Source: Mycolicibacterium pulveris (lineage in GTDB: Bacteria; Actinomycetota; Actinomycetes; Mycobacteriales; Mycobacteriaceae). Taken from it: 64,000 nt of DNA. The notes under the pieces were generated by a model. It had not been told where the DNA came from. It saw only the letters and a list, made by a program, of their open reading frames with translations, and made no database searches. The position numbers and the translations under genes are program-made. The stretch's first letter is position 1. Every line of letters begins with the position of its first letter. This document shows positions 19,208 to 27,643 of the stretch, piece by piece. The DNA lies in NCBI RefSeq assembly GCF_010725725.1, contig NZ_AP022599.1, positions 4,588,001 to 4,652,000 of the forward strand. Direction: 5' to 3'.

Positions 19208-20255
19208 TCAGCGCGAGCGTGTCGAGCTCGCGAATGGCCTGACAGCCTCGGCTCAGCATGGTCAGGATCATCTCGTCGCCCCGTTCGGTCGACGAGGCGA
19301 ACGCATATCCCAGCGCGGTGAGCACGGGGGCCTGTACCGCGCCCAACCGGTAGTCGCGCCAACAGGTGTCGAGGCCGTAGTGCGTGACGCCGTGACCGGT
19401 CAGCGCCTCGTGGTAGCGGCGCACCAGGTCTTCTTCGATGGTCGACCGGACCTCGGGGAGCAGGCTGGTCGCGGTGAAGTACGCGAGGTCGCGCGCGGGC
19501 AACCCGATCCCGACGGTCTGCCAGTCCACCACGCTGATGCGTTTGTGGTCGGGGTCGAACAGCATGTTGTCCAGTCGGTAGTCCCCATGCATGACCGCGA
19601 ACCGGTCCGGTTCCGCCATCAGCCACGGGGTCACCAACGCCATTGCGGAGGTGAGGGTTTCGCGGTCTCCGGCGCTCATCGCGTGGCCGAGTTTGTCGAT
19701 CGTGATCTCGGCGGCCATCCGGCACACCTCACCCATCCCGGCGGCTGCGGCCTCGTCGCCCGGTTTGGGCATCGCGATCCCCGACAGCTGCATCCAGGAG
19801 CCGTCGCACCAGGTCGGGCCGTGCAGGCCGGCGAGCGCCTCGACCGCCAACCGGGCCTCCTGCTCGGAGCACCCGGCGATCTGGTCGCCCTGCACCGCGG
19901 GCGCCATGTCGGCGAGGATCAGAACGAAATCGGTTCCGTCCTCGGTGATGTCGCTGTGAAAGCAGACGGGGACCGGGATGGCCACTTTGTCGGCGACGTC
20001 GGTGTAGAACTCGACCTCCGAGCGGTAGCCGAGCGCGACGCGTTCGCGCACGGCGTCGTCCTGGGCCGGCAGCTTGATCGCGAACGTCTTGGGCAGCGCG
20101 GTCTGCTCGGTCGCGTAGGTCACCGTCACCCGGTAGGTGGCGCCGGTCTGGCCGGTGCCGATCGGGGCCACGTCGACGGCCGCCACGTCGACGCCGAGCG
20201 TCGTACCGAGCCAGTCGGGCGTTACATTTTCGGGTCCACGTGGAATGCCGGTCAC
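19197..20255 (-). CDS. Aminoglycoside/ecdysteroid-type phosphotransferase family protein
   Basis: A 352-residue protein kinase-like phosphotransferase. IGTGQTGATYRVTVTY is the nucleotide loop, FAIKLPAQ holds the ATP Lys, MHGDYRLDNMLF is the catalytic loop with Asp, and VVDWQTV gives the metal-binding Asp. The substrate is unknown; such enzymes are abundant in mycobacteria and may act on sterol-derived or CoA-linked compounds. The GTG at 20255 has TAATGT 7 nt upstream (20263-20268). A paralogous domain occurs in the fusion protein at 42470-44470. Confidence 0.82.
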   Translation of the reverse strand: MTGIPRGPENVTPDWLGTTLGVDVAAVDVAPIGTGQTGATYRVTVTYATEQTALPKTFAIKLPAQDDAVRERVALGYRSEVEFYTDVADKVAIPVPVCFHSDITEDGTDFVLILADMAPAVQGDQIAGCSEQEARLAVEALAGLHGPTWCDGSWMQLSGIAMPKPGDEAAAAGMGEVCRMAAEITIDKLGHAMSAGDRETLTSAMALVTPWLMAEPDRFAVMHGDYRLDNMLFDPDHKRISVVDWQTVGIGLPARDLAYFTATSLLPEVRSTIEEDLVRRYHEALTGHGVTHYGLDTCWRDYRLGAVQAPVLTALGYAFASSTERGDEMILTMLSRGCQAIRELDTLALITA

Positions 20256-20262
20256 GCGCCGA

Positions 20263-20268
20263 ACATTA
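20263..20268 (-). promoter_or_regulatory. -10 element (TAATGT) for the leaderless phosphotransferase gene
   Basis: Reads TAATGT on the minus strand, 7 nt before GTG 20255. Confidence 0.5.
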
Positions 20269-20291
20269 ACACCTCGCGGCGTGTCAGCCGG

Positions 20292-21050
20292 TCAGAGCCG
20301 TGCCAGCCGCAGCCGCCAGGCCTCGGGCCCGCGTTCGAGGTACTCCACCGCGATCCGGCCCGAGGTGCGCTCGTGCAGCTGGTGCAGCAGCGGGATCGGG
20401 TCGTGGTGCGCGACCAGCACCATGCTGGAGCCGACCGGAACCGCGTCGAACGCGCCGAACACCGTGGCATGGCGGATCGAGTGCGGCACCTCGCGCACGT
20501 CGAGCACCGGCTCCTCGTCGTCGTGCTCGCAGCCGCACTTGTGCCCGCCCTCGGCGCCGTGGTGTCCGCCGAGCAGTTCGTGCATGCCATCGAGGGCCTC
20601 GGCCAGCGACACGTCGGGGTCGGCGGCCACGATGGGCAGGATCCGCTCGTTCTCGTCGACGAGGTGGGCCTCGAACAGCACCCGCAGCGCATCACCGGCC
20701 GCCGCGGCACGCACCGGGGACGTCTCGGTGCGGATGCGATCCACCAGGCCGGCGATGATGCGGTGTACGGCGATCATCGCCTCGATCAGCGGCCTGGCCC
20801 GCTCCGTGCGGGCGGCGGCCGGGTACAGGCGGTCCTCCTCGGCGGCGGCGTGGGGCAGCAGCTCGCCGGTGAGGAACTGGACTGCGGCCGCGCGCGCGGG
20901 CTCGAAGTCGGTGCCGCGCTCGGCGGCGGTCAGCATCGTCTCGGTGAGCGCCTGCAGATGTCCGGCCAGCTCAGCGTGATGGTTCTTGACCGTTTCGGCC
21001 GCCTCTGCATCGGCAGACGTGGACGCGACGATCACCTCATTGACGGTCAT
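20292..21050 (-). CDS. Hemerythrin-HHE domain fused to DUF2249
   Basis: A 252-residue protein. The N-terminal hemerythrin domain has di-iron ligands in KNHHAEL (His24/25), LLPHAAAEEDRLYP, IAVHRII and FEAHLVDENE. A Cys/His-rich linker (HHGAEGGHKCGCEH) leads to a C-terminal DUF2249 domain (PVLDVREVPHSIRHATVF, AHHDPIPLLHQL). Di-iron hemerythrins bind O2 or NO, and relatives of this type accompany denitrification and nitrosative-stress genes. AAAGGA lies about 8 nt before the ATG, so the mRNA has a leader. It is divergent from the wHTH regulator and shares the operator-like palindrome at 21090-21117. The link to NO is inferred from context. Confidence 0.85.
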   Translation of the reverse strand: MTVNEVIVASTSADAEAAETVKNHHAELAGHLQALTETMLTAAERGTDFEPARAAAVQFLTGELLPHAAAEEDRLYPAAARTERARPLIEAMIAVHRIIAGLVDRIRTETSPVRAAAAGDALRVLFEAHLVDENERILPIVAADPDVSLAEALDGMHELLGGHHGAEGGHKCGCEHDDEEPVLDVREVPHSIRHATVFGAFDAVPVGSSMVLVAHHDPIPLLHQLHERTSGRIAVEYLERGPEAWRLRLARL

Positions 21051-21089
21051 GGTGTGTTCCTTTCCGCGGTACTGGTCCGACACCCAGCA

Positions 21090-21117
21090 ATTTACTACAA
21101 TAATTTCCGTGGTAAAT
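21090..21117. promoter_or_regulatory. Operator-like palindrome between the hemerythrin and regulator genes
   Basis: ATTTACTAC (21090-21098) and GTGGTAAAT (21109-21117) are inverted repeats with one mismatch and a 10-nt spacer. The dyad covers TACAAT (21096-21101), the likely leaderless -10 of the regulator gene, and its GTG start, and it lies upstream of the hemerythrin leader. A repressor bound here would shut both genes. Confidence 0.6.
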
Positions 21118-21807
21118 AGCGCGTCGCCTTTGGGTCCCGCCCCGGCTCCACCGGCCGCCGGCCAGGTGCCGCTGTCCGGGCAACGGTTGCGGGTGCTCGA
21201 GTACGTGCGCGCGCACGCGCCGGTGCGGACCAGCGACGCGGCCGCCACCCTCGGGTTGCACAGCAACACCGTTCGGGAACACCTCGACGCGCTCGTCGAC
21301 CTCGGCCTCGTCGAGCGTGCCACCGAACCCGCCGTCGGACGCGGGCGGCCGGCCGCGTTGTATCGGCCCTCACCCGCCGACCCCACCCTGCTGGCCCGCG
21401 ATTACGCGGGCCTCGCCACTGCGCTGGCCGGGCATCTCGCCCGCACCAGCGCCGATCCGGAGCGCGACGCCCGCGCGGCCGGCGTGGAGTGGGGACGCGA
21501 GCTGATCGAGGGGTCCGCCCGCTCCGACGGTGACCAGCGAAAGGCCGTGCTCGACGCGTTGACCAGGCTCGGCTTCGCGCCCGAGGACGAAGGTGCCGAG
21601 CGGGGGGTGGCCCTGCGCCGCTGTCCGCTGCTCGACGCCGCCCGCCGCTATCCGGCGGTCGTCTGCCAGGTCCACCTCGGCATCGTCGAGGGACTGTTGC
21701 AGAGCATCGACGCGCCCACCGGTCCCGGTCTCGATCTGATTCCGTTCGCCGAACCCGGTGCCTGCCGATTGTTCCTGCCGGATCCGGTGGTGAGACCCCG
21801 TGACTGA
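21109..21807 (+). CDS. COG2345/SufR-like winged-helix regulator with conserved cysteines
   Basis: A 232-residue regulator. An N-terminal winged helix (about 25-90: LRVLEYVRAHAPVRTSDAA, LHSNTVREHLDALVDLGLV) is followed by a helical region and a Cys-containing C-terminal part. Cys172-x13-Cys186-x2-His189 and Cys219 resemble the Fe-S ligand layout of SufR-type repressors. A cluster that reacts with NO would suit the neighbours, but cluster binding is inference. GTG 21109 follows TACAAT by 7 nt. The 3' end overlaps the NnrS-like gene by 8 nt, so regulator and membrane proteins form one transcript. Confidence 0.75.
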   Translation: MVNSASPLGPAPAPPAAGQVPLSGQRLRVLEYVRAHAPVRTSDAAATLGLHSNTVREHLDALVDLGLVERATEPAVGRGRPAALYRPSPADPTLLARDYAGLATALAGHLARTSADPERDARAAGVEWGRELIEGSARSDGDQRKAVLDALTRLGFAPEDEGAERGVALRRCPLLDAARRYPAVVCQVHLGIVEGLLQSIDAPTGPGLDLIPFAEPGACRLFLPDPVVRPRD

Positions 21808-22888
21808 GAACCGAATCCCACCCCGGGCGCTGCTGCTGGTGCCCGGGGGTTTCGCGCTGCTCGCGGGCTTGGACGCCGCGCTGTTGCGCCTCGGGTTGCC
21901 CGCGCCGGTCGACACGACCCGGCTGGCCGACGTGCACGGCGTCGTGTTGGTGCTCGGCTTCGTCGGCACGCTGATCGCCGTGGAACGCGCCGTCGCGGCG
22001 GGCCGGCGATGGTGTTACGCCGCCCCGGCCCTGTTGGGTCTGGGCGCGATCCTGCTCGTCAGCCCGGCGCCGCGACACCTCGCCGATGTCGCGCTCTTGG
22101 CGGGGGCCGCCCTGCTGGTGGCGGTCTACGTGCCGCTGTGGCAACGCAGCTGGGACACGGCCGTGCTGGTGCAGGCCGCGGGGGCGGTGCTGGCGACGGG
22201 TGCGGCGCTGCTGTGGGCGGCCGGGCTGCCGGTGTCCGAGCTGCTGGGCTGGTTGGTCGGGTTCCTCATCCTGACCATCGCGGGCGAGCGCCTCGAGCTG
22301 GCGCGGGTGGCGATGGCGGGGACGTCCGCAGAACTGTTGCTCGGTGCGGCGACGGCGGCGATGGTGCTCGGGGCGCTGGCGCAACTACTCTGGCCGACAG
22401 TCGGTTTCACGTTGCTGGGCGCCGCTGTCCTGGGCATCACCTGCTGGCTCTTTCGGTTCGACGTCGCCAGGCGCACTGTCCACACGACCGGGCTCACCCG
22501 CTACACGGCGGTGTGCCTGCTGGCCGGCTACGCGTGGTTGACGGTGCCCGGGCTGGCATGGCTGCTGATCGGCCCGGTGCGCTCGGGTGCCGGCTACGAC
22601 GCGGTCGTGCACGCGGTGATGCTCGGGTTCGTGCTGTCGATGATCATGGCGCACGCACCGGTCATCCTGCCCGCGGTGTTGCGCCGGCCGCTGCCCTACA
22701 TCCCGTGGATGTACGGTCCCGTTGTCCTGCTGCACGTTTCGCTGCTGCTGCGGGTCGTCATCGGCGACGGGCGCGACGTGCCGTGGGCGCTACAGGCCGG
22801 CGGCGTGCTCAACATCGTGGCCGTGCTCGCCTTCGCCGCGGTCGCCGTCTACTCGGCGTCACGCCGCCGAATCGAGGTGCCCGCATGA
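21800..22888 (+). CDS. NnrS-like polytopic membrane protein
   Basis: A 362-residue protein with about 10-11 membrane helices and almost no soluble domain. His residues in helices (ADVHGVVLVLGFVGT, AVVHAVMLGFVLSMIMAHAP) resemble those in NnrS, a heme/copper membrane protein that protects against NO. The start is GTG 21800 inside the regulator gene, and the stop overlaps the next ATG by 4 nt. It resembles the membrane half of the following fusion protein, so the two may be related by duplication or work together. The NnrS assignment is by His pattern and context, not by strong identity. Confidence 0.65.
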   Translation: MTENRIPPRALLLVPGGFALLAGLDAALLRLGLPAPVDTTRLADVHGVVLVLGFVGTLIAVERAVAAGRRWCYAAPALLGLGAILLVSPAPRHLADVALLAGAALLVAVYVPLWQRSWDTAVLVQAAGAVLATGAALLWAAGLPVSELLGWLVGFLILTIAGERLELARVAMAGTSAELLLGAATAAMVLGALAQLLWPTVGFTLLGAAVLGITCWLFRFDVARRTVHTTGLTRYTAVCLLAGYAWLTVPGLAWLLIGPVRSGAGYDAVVHAVMLGFVLSMIMAHAPVILPAVLRRPLPYIPWMYGPVVLLHVSLLLRVVIGDGRDVPWALQAGGVLNIVAVLAFAAVAVYSASRRRIEVPA

Positions 22889-25464
22889 ACCGCAGTCGGT
22901 GGCATCTGCGCGTCGGAGCGATCGTATTCGCCTGGCTGACAGCACTTGTCGCGGTCGCACTGGTACACCGTTCGGTGCCGATCTCCGGCTGGCTGCTGGT
23001 CCACCTCCTGGGCCTGGGCGCGGCGGGCAACGCGATCCTGATCTGGAGTCGTCATTTCAGCGATGCCCTGCTGCGTCGGCCGCCCGACCCGTCGCGAGCC
23101 GGACAGGCCTGGCGCATCGCGGCGTTCAACGCCGGCGCGGTCGCGGTGGTGACCGGCATGCTCGTCGGCTTCTGGCCCGCGGTGCTGGCCGGTGGTGTCG
23201 CGGTGGCCGCCGTCGCGCTGGCCCACGCCGTCACGTTGATCCGGCAACTGCGCGCCGCGCTGCCGTCCCGCTTCGGTGACACCGTGCGCTATTACGTCGC
23301 CGCGGCGGCGCTGCTCGCGGTCGGTGCCGGGCTCGGTATCGCGATGGCCAACGCGGGCCTGCCGGGGGCCATCCACGAGCGGATCGTCATCGCCCATGCG
23401 GCGATCAACGTGTTCGGGTTCGTCGGGCTTTCGGTGCTCGGCACGCTGGTCACGCTGTGGCCGACGATGCTGCGCACCAGGATGGCCGACGGCGTCGAGG
23501 TGGCTGCCCGCCGCGGATTGCCCGCTCTGGTGGGCGGATTGGGTGTGGCGGCGTCGGGAGCGGTGCTCGGGTCGCCGGTGCTGACTGCGGCGGGCGCGCT
23601 CGGCTACCTCCTTGCGGCCGGTTATGTGCTGCGCCCCCACCTCGACGAGGTGCGCCGTAAACGGCCCAGCACGTTCGCGACGCTGTCGGTGCTCTGCGGT
23701 GTCGTCTGGCTGCTGGGTTCGCTGAGCTACGCCGTCGTCGCCTTCGCCACCGCACCGACCTGGGCTGCGGTGTTGGATCGGGCCGGCTTGCTGACCGCGC
23801 CCGTGCTGGCAGGGTTCCTGGTGCAGGTCCTGCTGGGCTCGCTGTCGTATCTGATCACGATCGTGGTCGGCGGGCGCGCCGCCGCGATCGCGGCGACCGC
23901 CGAGCTCGAACGCGGTGCGCCGTGGCGGCTGGCGGTGGCCAACTTCGCGCTGCTGCTGTGCGTGGTGCCGACGCCGAGCCTGGTGCGCGTCGCCGCGTCG
24001 GTGCTGGTGCTGGTGGCATACGCCGCGTTCCTGCCGCTGCTGGTGCGCGCGGTGTGGCAGGCGCGCAAGTACCGCGACACCCCGTCGACACCGGGACCGC
24101 CGCCCTCCGGCCCGCCGGTACGACATCGGCTCGGGGTCGCCGCCGCCGGGCTGGGCGTGGTGGTGCTGACGGCCGCCGCCGCGGTCGCCGTCGACCCGGC
24201 CGCCGTCGGAATCGCCGACGTCCCACAGTCATCGGTGGCCGCCACCGGACAGACCACCGAGGTCGAGGTGCACATCGAGGGAATGCGCTACGTGCCCGAC
24301 GCCATCGAGGTGCCCGCGGGAAACCGGTTGGTGGTCACGCTGGTCAACACCGGGTCCGACCGCCACGATCTGGTGCTGGCCAACGGAACTCGCACCGGCC
24401 GCATCGCGCCCGGGGAGACGGCCGTGCTCGACGCCGGCGTGGTCGGGTCCGACCTGGACGGCTGGTGCTCGGTGGCGGGGCACCGCCAGATGGGCATGAC
24501 CATGGCGGTGCGGGCGGTCGGCGCCGCGGCGCCCGCCACGCATCTCGGCCACCACGACCAGGTGGCCGCCGAATCGTTCACCGCCGACGACGTCGCCCGC
24601 AGCCTGGCCGCGCGGCCAGAGGACGGCTTCGCGCCGCACACCGCCGCGCTGGCGGCCGCGGCGCCCCACCACCGCATCACCCTGCCCGTCACCGAGACCG
24701 AGCACGAGGTGTCGCCGGGAATCACCCAGCGGCTGTGGACATTCGGCGGCTCGGCGCCGGGCCCGACGTTGCGGGGCAAGGTCGGCGACGTCTTCGAGAT
24801 CACCCTCGTCAACGACGGCACCATCGGCCATTCGATCGACTTCCACGCCGGGGCGCTGGCCCCCGACGTGCCGATGCGCACCATCCAACCCGGCGAACGC
24901 CTGGTCTACCGGTTCACCGCGACCAAGGCGGGGGTGTGGCTGTATCACTGCTCGACGATGCCGATGTCGGTGCACATCGCCAACGGCATGTTCGGCGCGG
25001 TGGTCATCGACCCGCCGGACCTGGCGCCGGTCGACCGCGAATATCTGCTCGTGCAGTCCGAGTTCTACCTCGGCCCGCCCGGCGGCGAAGTCGACGCCGC
25101 CAAGGTCGCCGCCGACCGACCCGACCTCGTGGTCTTCAACGGCTACGCCAACCAGTACGACCACGCGCCACTGACCGCGGCCGTGGGGGAGCGGGTGCGG
25201 ATCTGGGTGCTGGCCGCAGGGCCCAACCGCGGCACTTCCTTTCACGTCGTCGGCGGGCAGTTCGACACCGTATGGGCAGAAGGCGACTACCGGCTGCGGC
25301 CCGGTCCCGGCGGCGCGCAGACGCTCGGATTGTCAGCGGCCCAAGGCGGATTCGTCGAGCTGGGCTTCGACGAGCCCGGGCACTACCCGTTCGTGACCCA
25401 CGCGATGGTCGACGCCGAACGCGGCGCGCACGGAATCATCACGGTGGCCCCTGCCGAGGGGTAG
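22885..25464 (+). CDS. Membrane-anchored fusion: NnrS-like helices + cupredoxin + AniA/NirK-type copper nitrite reductase
   Basis: An 859-residue protein. Residues about 1-440 contain roughly ten membrane helices with His-rich NnrS-like segments (HLLGLGAAGNAILIWSRHF, AHAAINVFGFVGLS). Residues about 465-545 form a plastocyanin-like cupredoxin with type 1 ligands His494, Cys528, His533 and a nearby Met. Residues about 590-859 are a two-domain copper nitrite reductase. There the type 1 ligands are His649, Cys689, His697 and Met702, and the type 2 ligands are His654, His688 and His839. Asp652 and His787 occupy the catalytic positions. The complete ligand set argues for a working NO-forming nitrite reductase outside the membrane. 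The ATG overlaps the preceding gene. Confidence 0.85.
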   Translation: MNRSRWHLRVGAIVFAWLTALVAVALVHRSVPISGWLLVHLLGLGAAGNAILIWSRHFSDALLRRPPDPSRAGQAWRIAAFNAGAVAVVTGMLVGFWPAVLAGGVAVAAVALAHAVTLIRQLRAALPSRFGDTVRYYVAAAALLAVGAGLGIAMANAGLPGAIHERIVIAHAAINVFGFVGLSVLGTLVTLWPTMLRTRMADGVEVAARRGLPALVGGLGVAASGAVLGSPVLTAAGALGYLLAAGYVLRPHLDEVRRKRPSTFATLSVLCGVVWLLGSLSYAVVAFATAPTWAAVLDRAGLLTAPVLAGFLVQVLLGSLSYLITIVVGGRAAAIAATAELERGAPWRLAVANFALLLCVVPTPSLVRVAASVLVLVAYAAFLPLLVRAVWQARKYRDTPSTPGPPPSGPPVRHRLGVAAAGLGVVVLTAAAAVAVDPAAVGIADVPQSSVAATGQTTEVEVHIEGMRYVPDAIEVPAGNRLVVTLVNTGSDRHDLVLANGTRTGRIAPGETAVLDAGVVGSDLDGWCSVAGHRQMGMTMAVRAVGAAAPATHLGHHDQVAAESFTADDVARSLAARPEDGFAPHTAALAAAAPHHRITLPVTETEHEVSPGITQRLWTFGGSAPGPTLRGKVGDVFEITLVNDGTIGHSIDFHAGALAPDVPMRTIQPGERLVYRFTATKAGVWLYHCSTMPMSVHIANGMFGAVVIDPPDLAPVDREYLLVQSEFYLGPPGGEVDAAKVAADRPDLVVFNGYANQYDHAPLTAAVGERVRIWVLAAGPNRGTSFHVVGGQFDTVWAEGDYRLRPGPGGAQTLGLSAAQGGFVELGFDEPGHYPFVTHAMVDAERGAHGIITVAPAEG

Positions 25465-25472
25465 CGCGCCAC

Positions 25473-25539
25473 CCGCCGAAACTGCGCACAGATCGCGATT
25501 TCCGCTCGATTCGCGATCTGTGCGCAGTCTCGACGGCGG
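25473..25539. terminator. Long perfect hairpin between the nitrite reductase and cobIJ genes
   Basis: 18-bp perfect arms, ACTGCGCACAGATCGCGA (25481-25498) and its complement (25511-25528), enclose a 12-nt loop. An outer CCGCCG/CGGCGG pair extends the stem. It lies between convergent genes and likely stops transcription from both sides. No T-run follows. Confidence 0.75.
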
Positions 25540-25547
25540 AACGGGCC

Positions 25548-27011
25548 TCAGGAGGGGTAGCGGCGCGGGGTGAACACCCGGTCGCCGTACCACTGGGTCT
25601 GCGACGACCCGATGATCAACAGGCAGCGCATGTCGACGTCGGCCGGGTTCAGGTCGGCCAGCCGCACCACTTTGACCTGTTCGGCCGGCCCGGACACGTC
25701 GCGGCCGATCACCACTGGGGTGCCGGGATCGCGGTGCTCGAGCAGCAGATCGCGCATCGCGCCGACCTGCCAAACGCGGCTCTTCGAGGCCGGGTTGTAG
25801 ACGGCCAGCACCAGGTCGGCCGCGGCCGCGGCGGTCAACCGCGCAGCGATCACCTCCCACGGCTTAAGCCGGTCCGACAGCGAGATCACCGCGTAGTCGT
25901 GGCCCAGCGGCGCACCCACGCGGCTGGCCACCGCCTGGGCGGCCGTCATCGCCGGGATCACGCGCACCTCGACGCCCGGCCACTGCTTGGCCTCCTCCAG
26001 CACGGCGGTCGCCATCGCGAACACCCCTGGATCCCCCGAGGACACCACCGCGACCGCGCGGCCCTGCTCGGCCAGCGTGCAGGCCAGCCGCGCGCGGGCC
26101 GGTTCGTCGGTGTTGTCGCTGGGATGGCGACGCTGACCCTCCCGGGACCCCACGCGGTCCAGGTAGGGGCCGTAGCCGATGAGGTCGGTGGCCGCGGCGA
26201 GCTCGCGGCGGCTCTGCGGCGTCATCCAGTCGCTGTCGCCGGGGCCCAGGCCGACGACGGCGACGCTGCCAATGCTCTGGGTGCCCCGCGGCCGGCCCGG
26301 CAGCATCGCCAGCGAGAAGTACGGCACGGTGTCGTCGTCGACCTGGTCGGCGCCGAGCACCCGCTGACGGGCGGTGCTGGCCCGCTCGACGTAGAACGCC
26401 TCATCCAACCGCCCAGCCGCCGAAAGCGCTTCGCGCACCGCGGGATACGAGCGACCCAGCTTGAGCACCACGGCCGCATCGGTGTCGGCGAGACGACGCG
26501 TGAGCTCGTTGACGCCCAGCGTTCCCGGCAGGATCGAGAGCACCTCGTCGCCCTGCACCAGCGGCGTGCCGGTGGCCGCGGACGCGGCGCTCACCGACGT
26601 CACGCCGGGCACGATCTCGGCGTCGAACCGCTGCGTGAGCCGGGTGTGCATGTGCATGTAGGAGCTGTAGAACAGCGGATCGCCCTCGGCGAGCAGGGCT
26701 ACGTCGCGGCCCGCCTCCAGGTGGGCGGCGATCCGGTCGGCGGCCTCGCGGTAGAAGTCCTCCATCGCGCCGGCGTATCCGCCGGGATGATCGGTCGTCT
26801 CGGTGGTCACCGGGTAGACCAGATGCTCCTCGATCTGGCCCGGCCGCAGATACGGTTCGGCGATGCCGCGCGCGATGCTGCGGCCGTGTCGCGCGCTGTG
26901 ATAGGCGACGACGTCGGCCTCGCTGATCACCCGCGCGGCCTTGACCGTGACCAGTTCGGGGTCGCCGGGCCCGAGCCCGACGCCCCACAGCCTCCCGGGA
27001 ACTTCGCTCAT
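25548..27011 (-). CDS. cobJ: CobIJ, bifunctional precorrin-2 C20- / precorrin-3B C17-methyltransferase
   Basis: A 487-residue fusion. The CobI half (about 1-240) begins [20 protein letters not shown] and holds [17 protein letters not shown]. The CobJ half (about 245-487) begins [19 protein letters not shown] and has [19 protein letters not shown] and [19 protein letters not shown]. The fused arrangement is typical of mycobacteria. It performs two C-methylations of the aerobic corrin pathway. The ATG at 27011 overlaps the cobH stop. The open frame continues upstream through cobH, but homology begins here. Confidence 0.95.
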   Translation of the reverse strand: MSEVPGRLWGVGLGPGDPELVTVKAARVISEADVVAYHSARHGRSIARGIAEPYLRPGQIEEHLVYPVTTETTDHPGGYAGAMEDFYREAADRIAAHLEAGRDVALLAEGDPLFYSSYMHMHTRLTQRFDAEIVPGVTSVSAASAATGTPLVQGDEVLSILPGTLGVNELTRRLADTDAAVVLKLGRSYPAVREALSAAGRLDEAFYVERASTARQRVLGADQVDDDTVPYFSLAMLPGRPRGTQSIGSVAVVGLGPGDSDWMTPQSRRELAAATDLIGYGPYLDRVGSREGQRRHPSDNTDEPARARLACTLAEQGRAVAVVSSGDPGVFAMATAVLEEAKQWPGVEVRVIPAMTAAQAVASRVGAPLGHDYAVISLSDRLKPWEVIAARLTAAAAADLVLAVYNPASKSRVWQVGAMRDLLLEHRDPGTPVVIGRDVSGPAEQVKVVRLADLNPADVDMRCLLIIGSSQTQWYGDRVFTPRRYPS

Positions 27012-27634
27012 TCTTCTTCGGTGGCGATCGCGTTCACGGCCGCGGCGGCCATCGCGCTGCCGCCGCGCCGACCCGTCACGACGAGATAGGACATCCCGCG
27101 CGGGTGGTCGATGAGTTCCTGCTTGGACTGTGCCGACCCGACGAAACCGACCGGACCGCCCAGCACCGCCGCCGGGGTGGGCGCGCCGTCGTCGAGGAGC
27201 TCGAGCAGCCGGAACAACGCGGTCGGCGCGTTGCCGATGGCCAGCACGGCACCGCCGAGGCGGTCGGCCCACAGGTCCACCGCGGCGGCCGAGCGGGTGG
27301 TGCCGACCCGGGCCGCCAGCTCGCGCGCGCCGGGGTCGGCGACCAGCGAGACCACCTCGTTGTCGGCGGGCAGCCGGGATTTCGTGATGCCGGCGGCCAC
27401 CATCGACGAGTCGCACAGCACCGGTGCGCCCGCGGCGAGCGCGGCGTGGGCCTTGGCGACCACACCGTCGCTGTAGGCGACATGCTCGGCGACGTCGACC
27501 TGACCGCACGTGTGGATCAGCCGCACGACCACCCTGGCGACGTCGGCGGGGAAGCGCGCCAGGTCGGCCTCGGCGCGGATGGTCGCAAACGACTGCCGGT
27601 AGATCTCGGCGGCGTCGCGAATGTAGTCGAGCAC
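27008..27634 (-). CDS. cobH: CobH, precorrin-8X methylmutase
   Basis: A 208-residue protein, same length as the M. tuberculosis enzyme, starting at GTG. The His in [10 protein letters not shown] is the proposed catalytic proton donor. [14 protein letters not shown] and [16 protein letters not shown] are other family blocks. It moves the C11 methyl to C12 to give hydrogenobyrinate. It lies between cobG and cobIJ in one minus-strand operon, with a 4-nt overlap to cobIJ and a 9-nt gap from cobG. Confidence 0.95.
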   Translation of the reverse strand: MLDYIRDAAEIYRQSFATIRAEADLARFPADVARVVVRLIHTCGQVDVAEHVAYSDGVVAKAHAALAAGAPVLCDSSMVAAGITKSRLPADNEVVSLVADPGARELAARVGTTRSAAAVDLWADRLGGAVLAIGNAPTALFRLLELLDDGAPTPAAVLGGPVGFVGSAQSKQELIDHPRGMSYLVVTGRRGGSAMAAAAVNAIATEEE

Positions 27635-27643
27635 CCGCTCACC

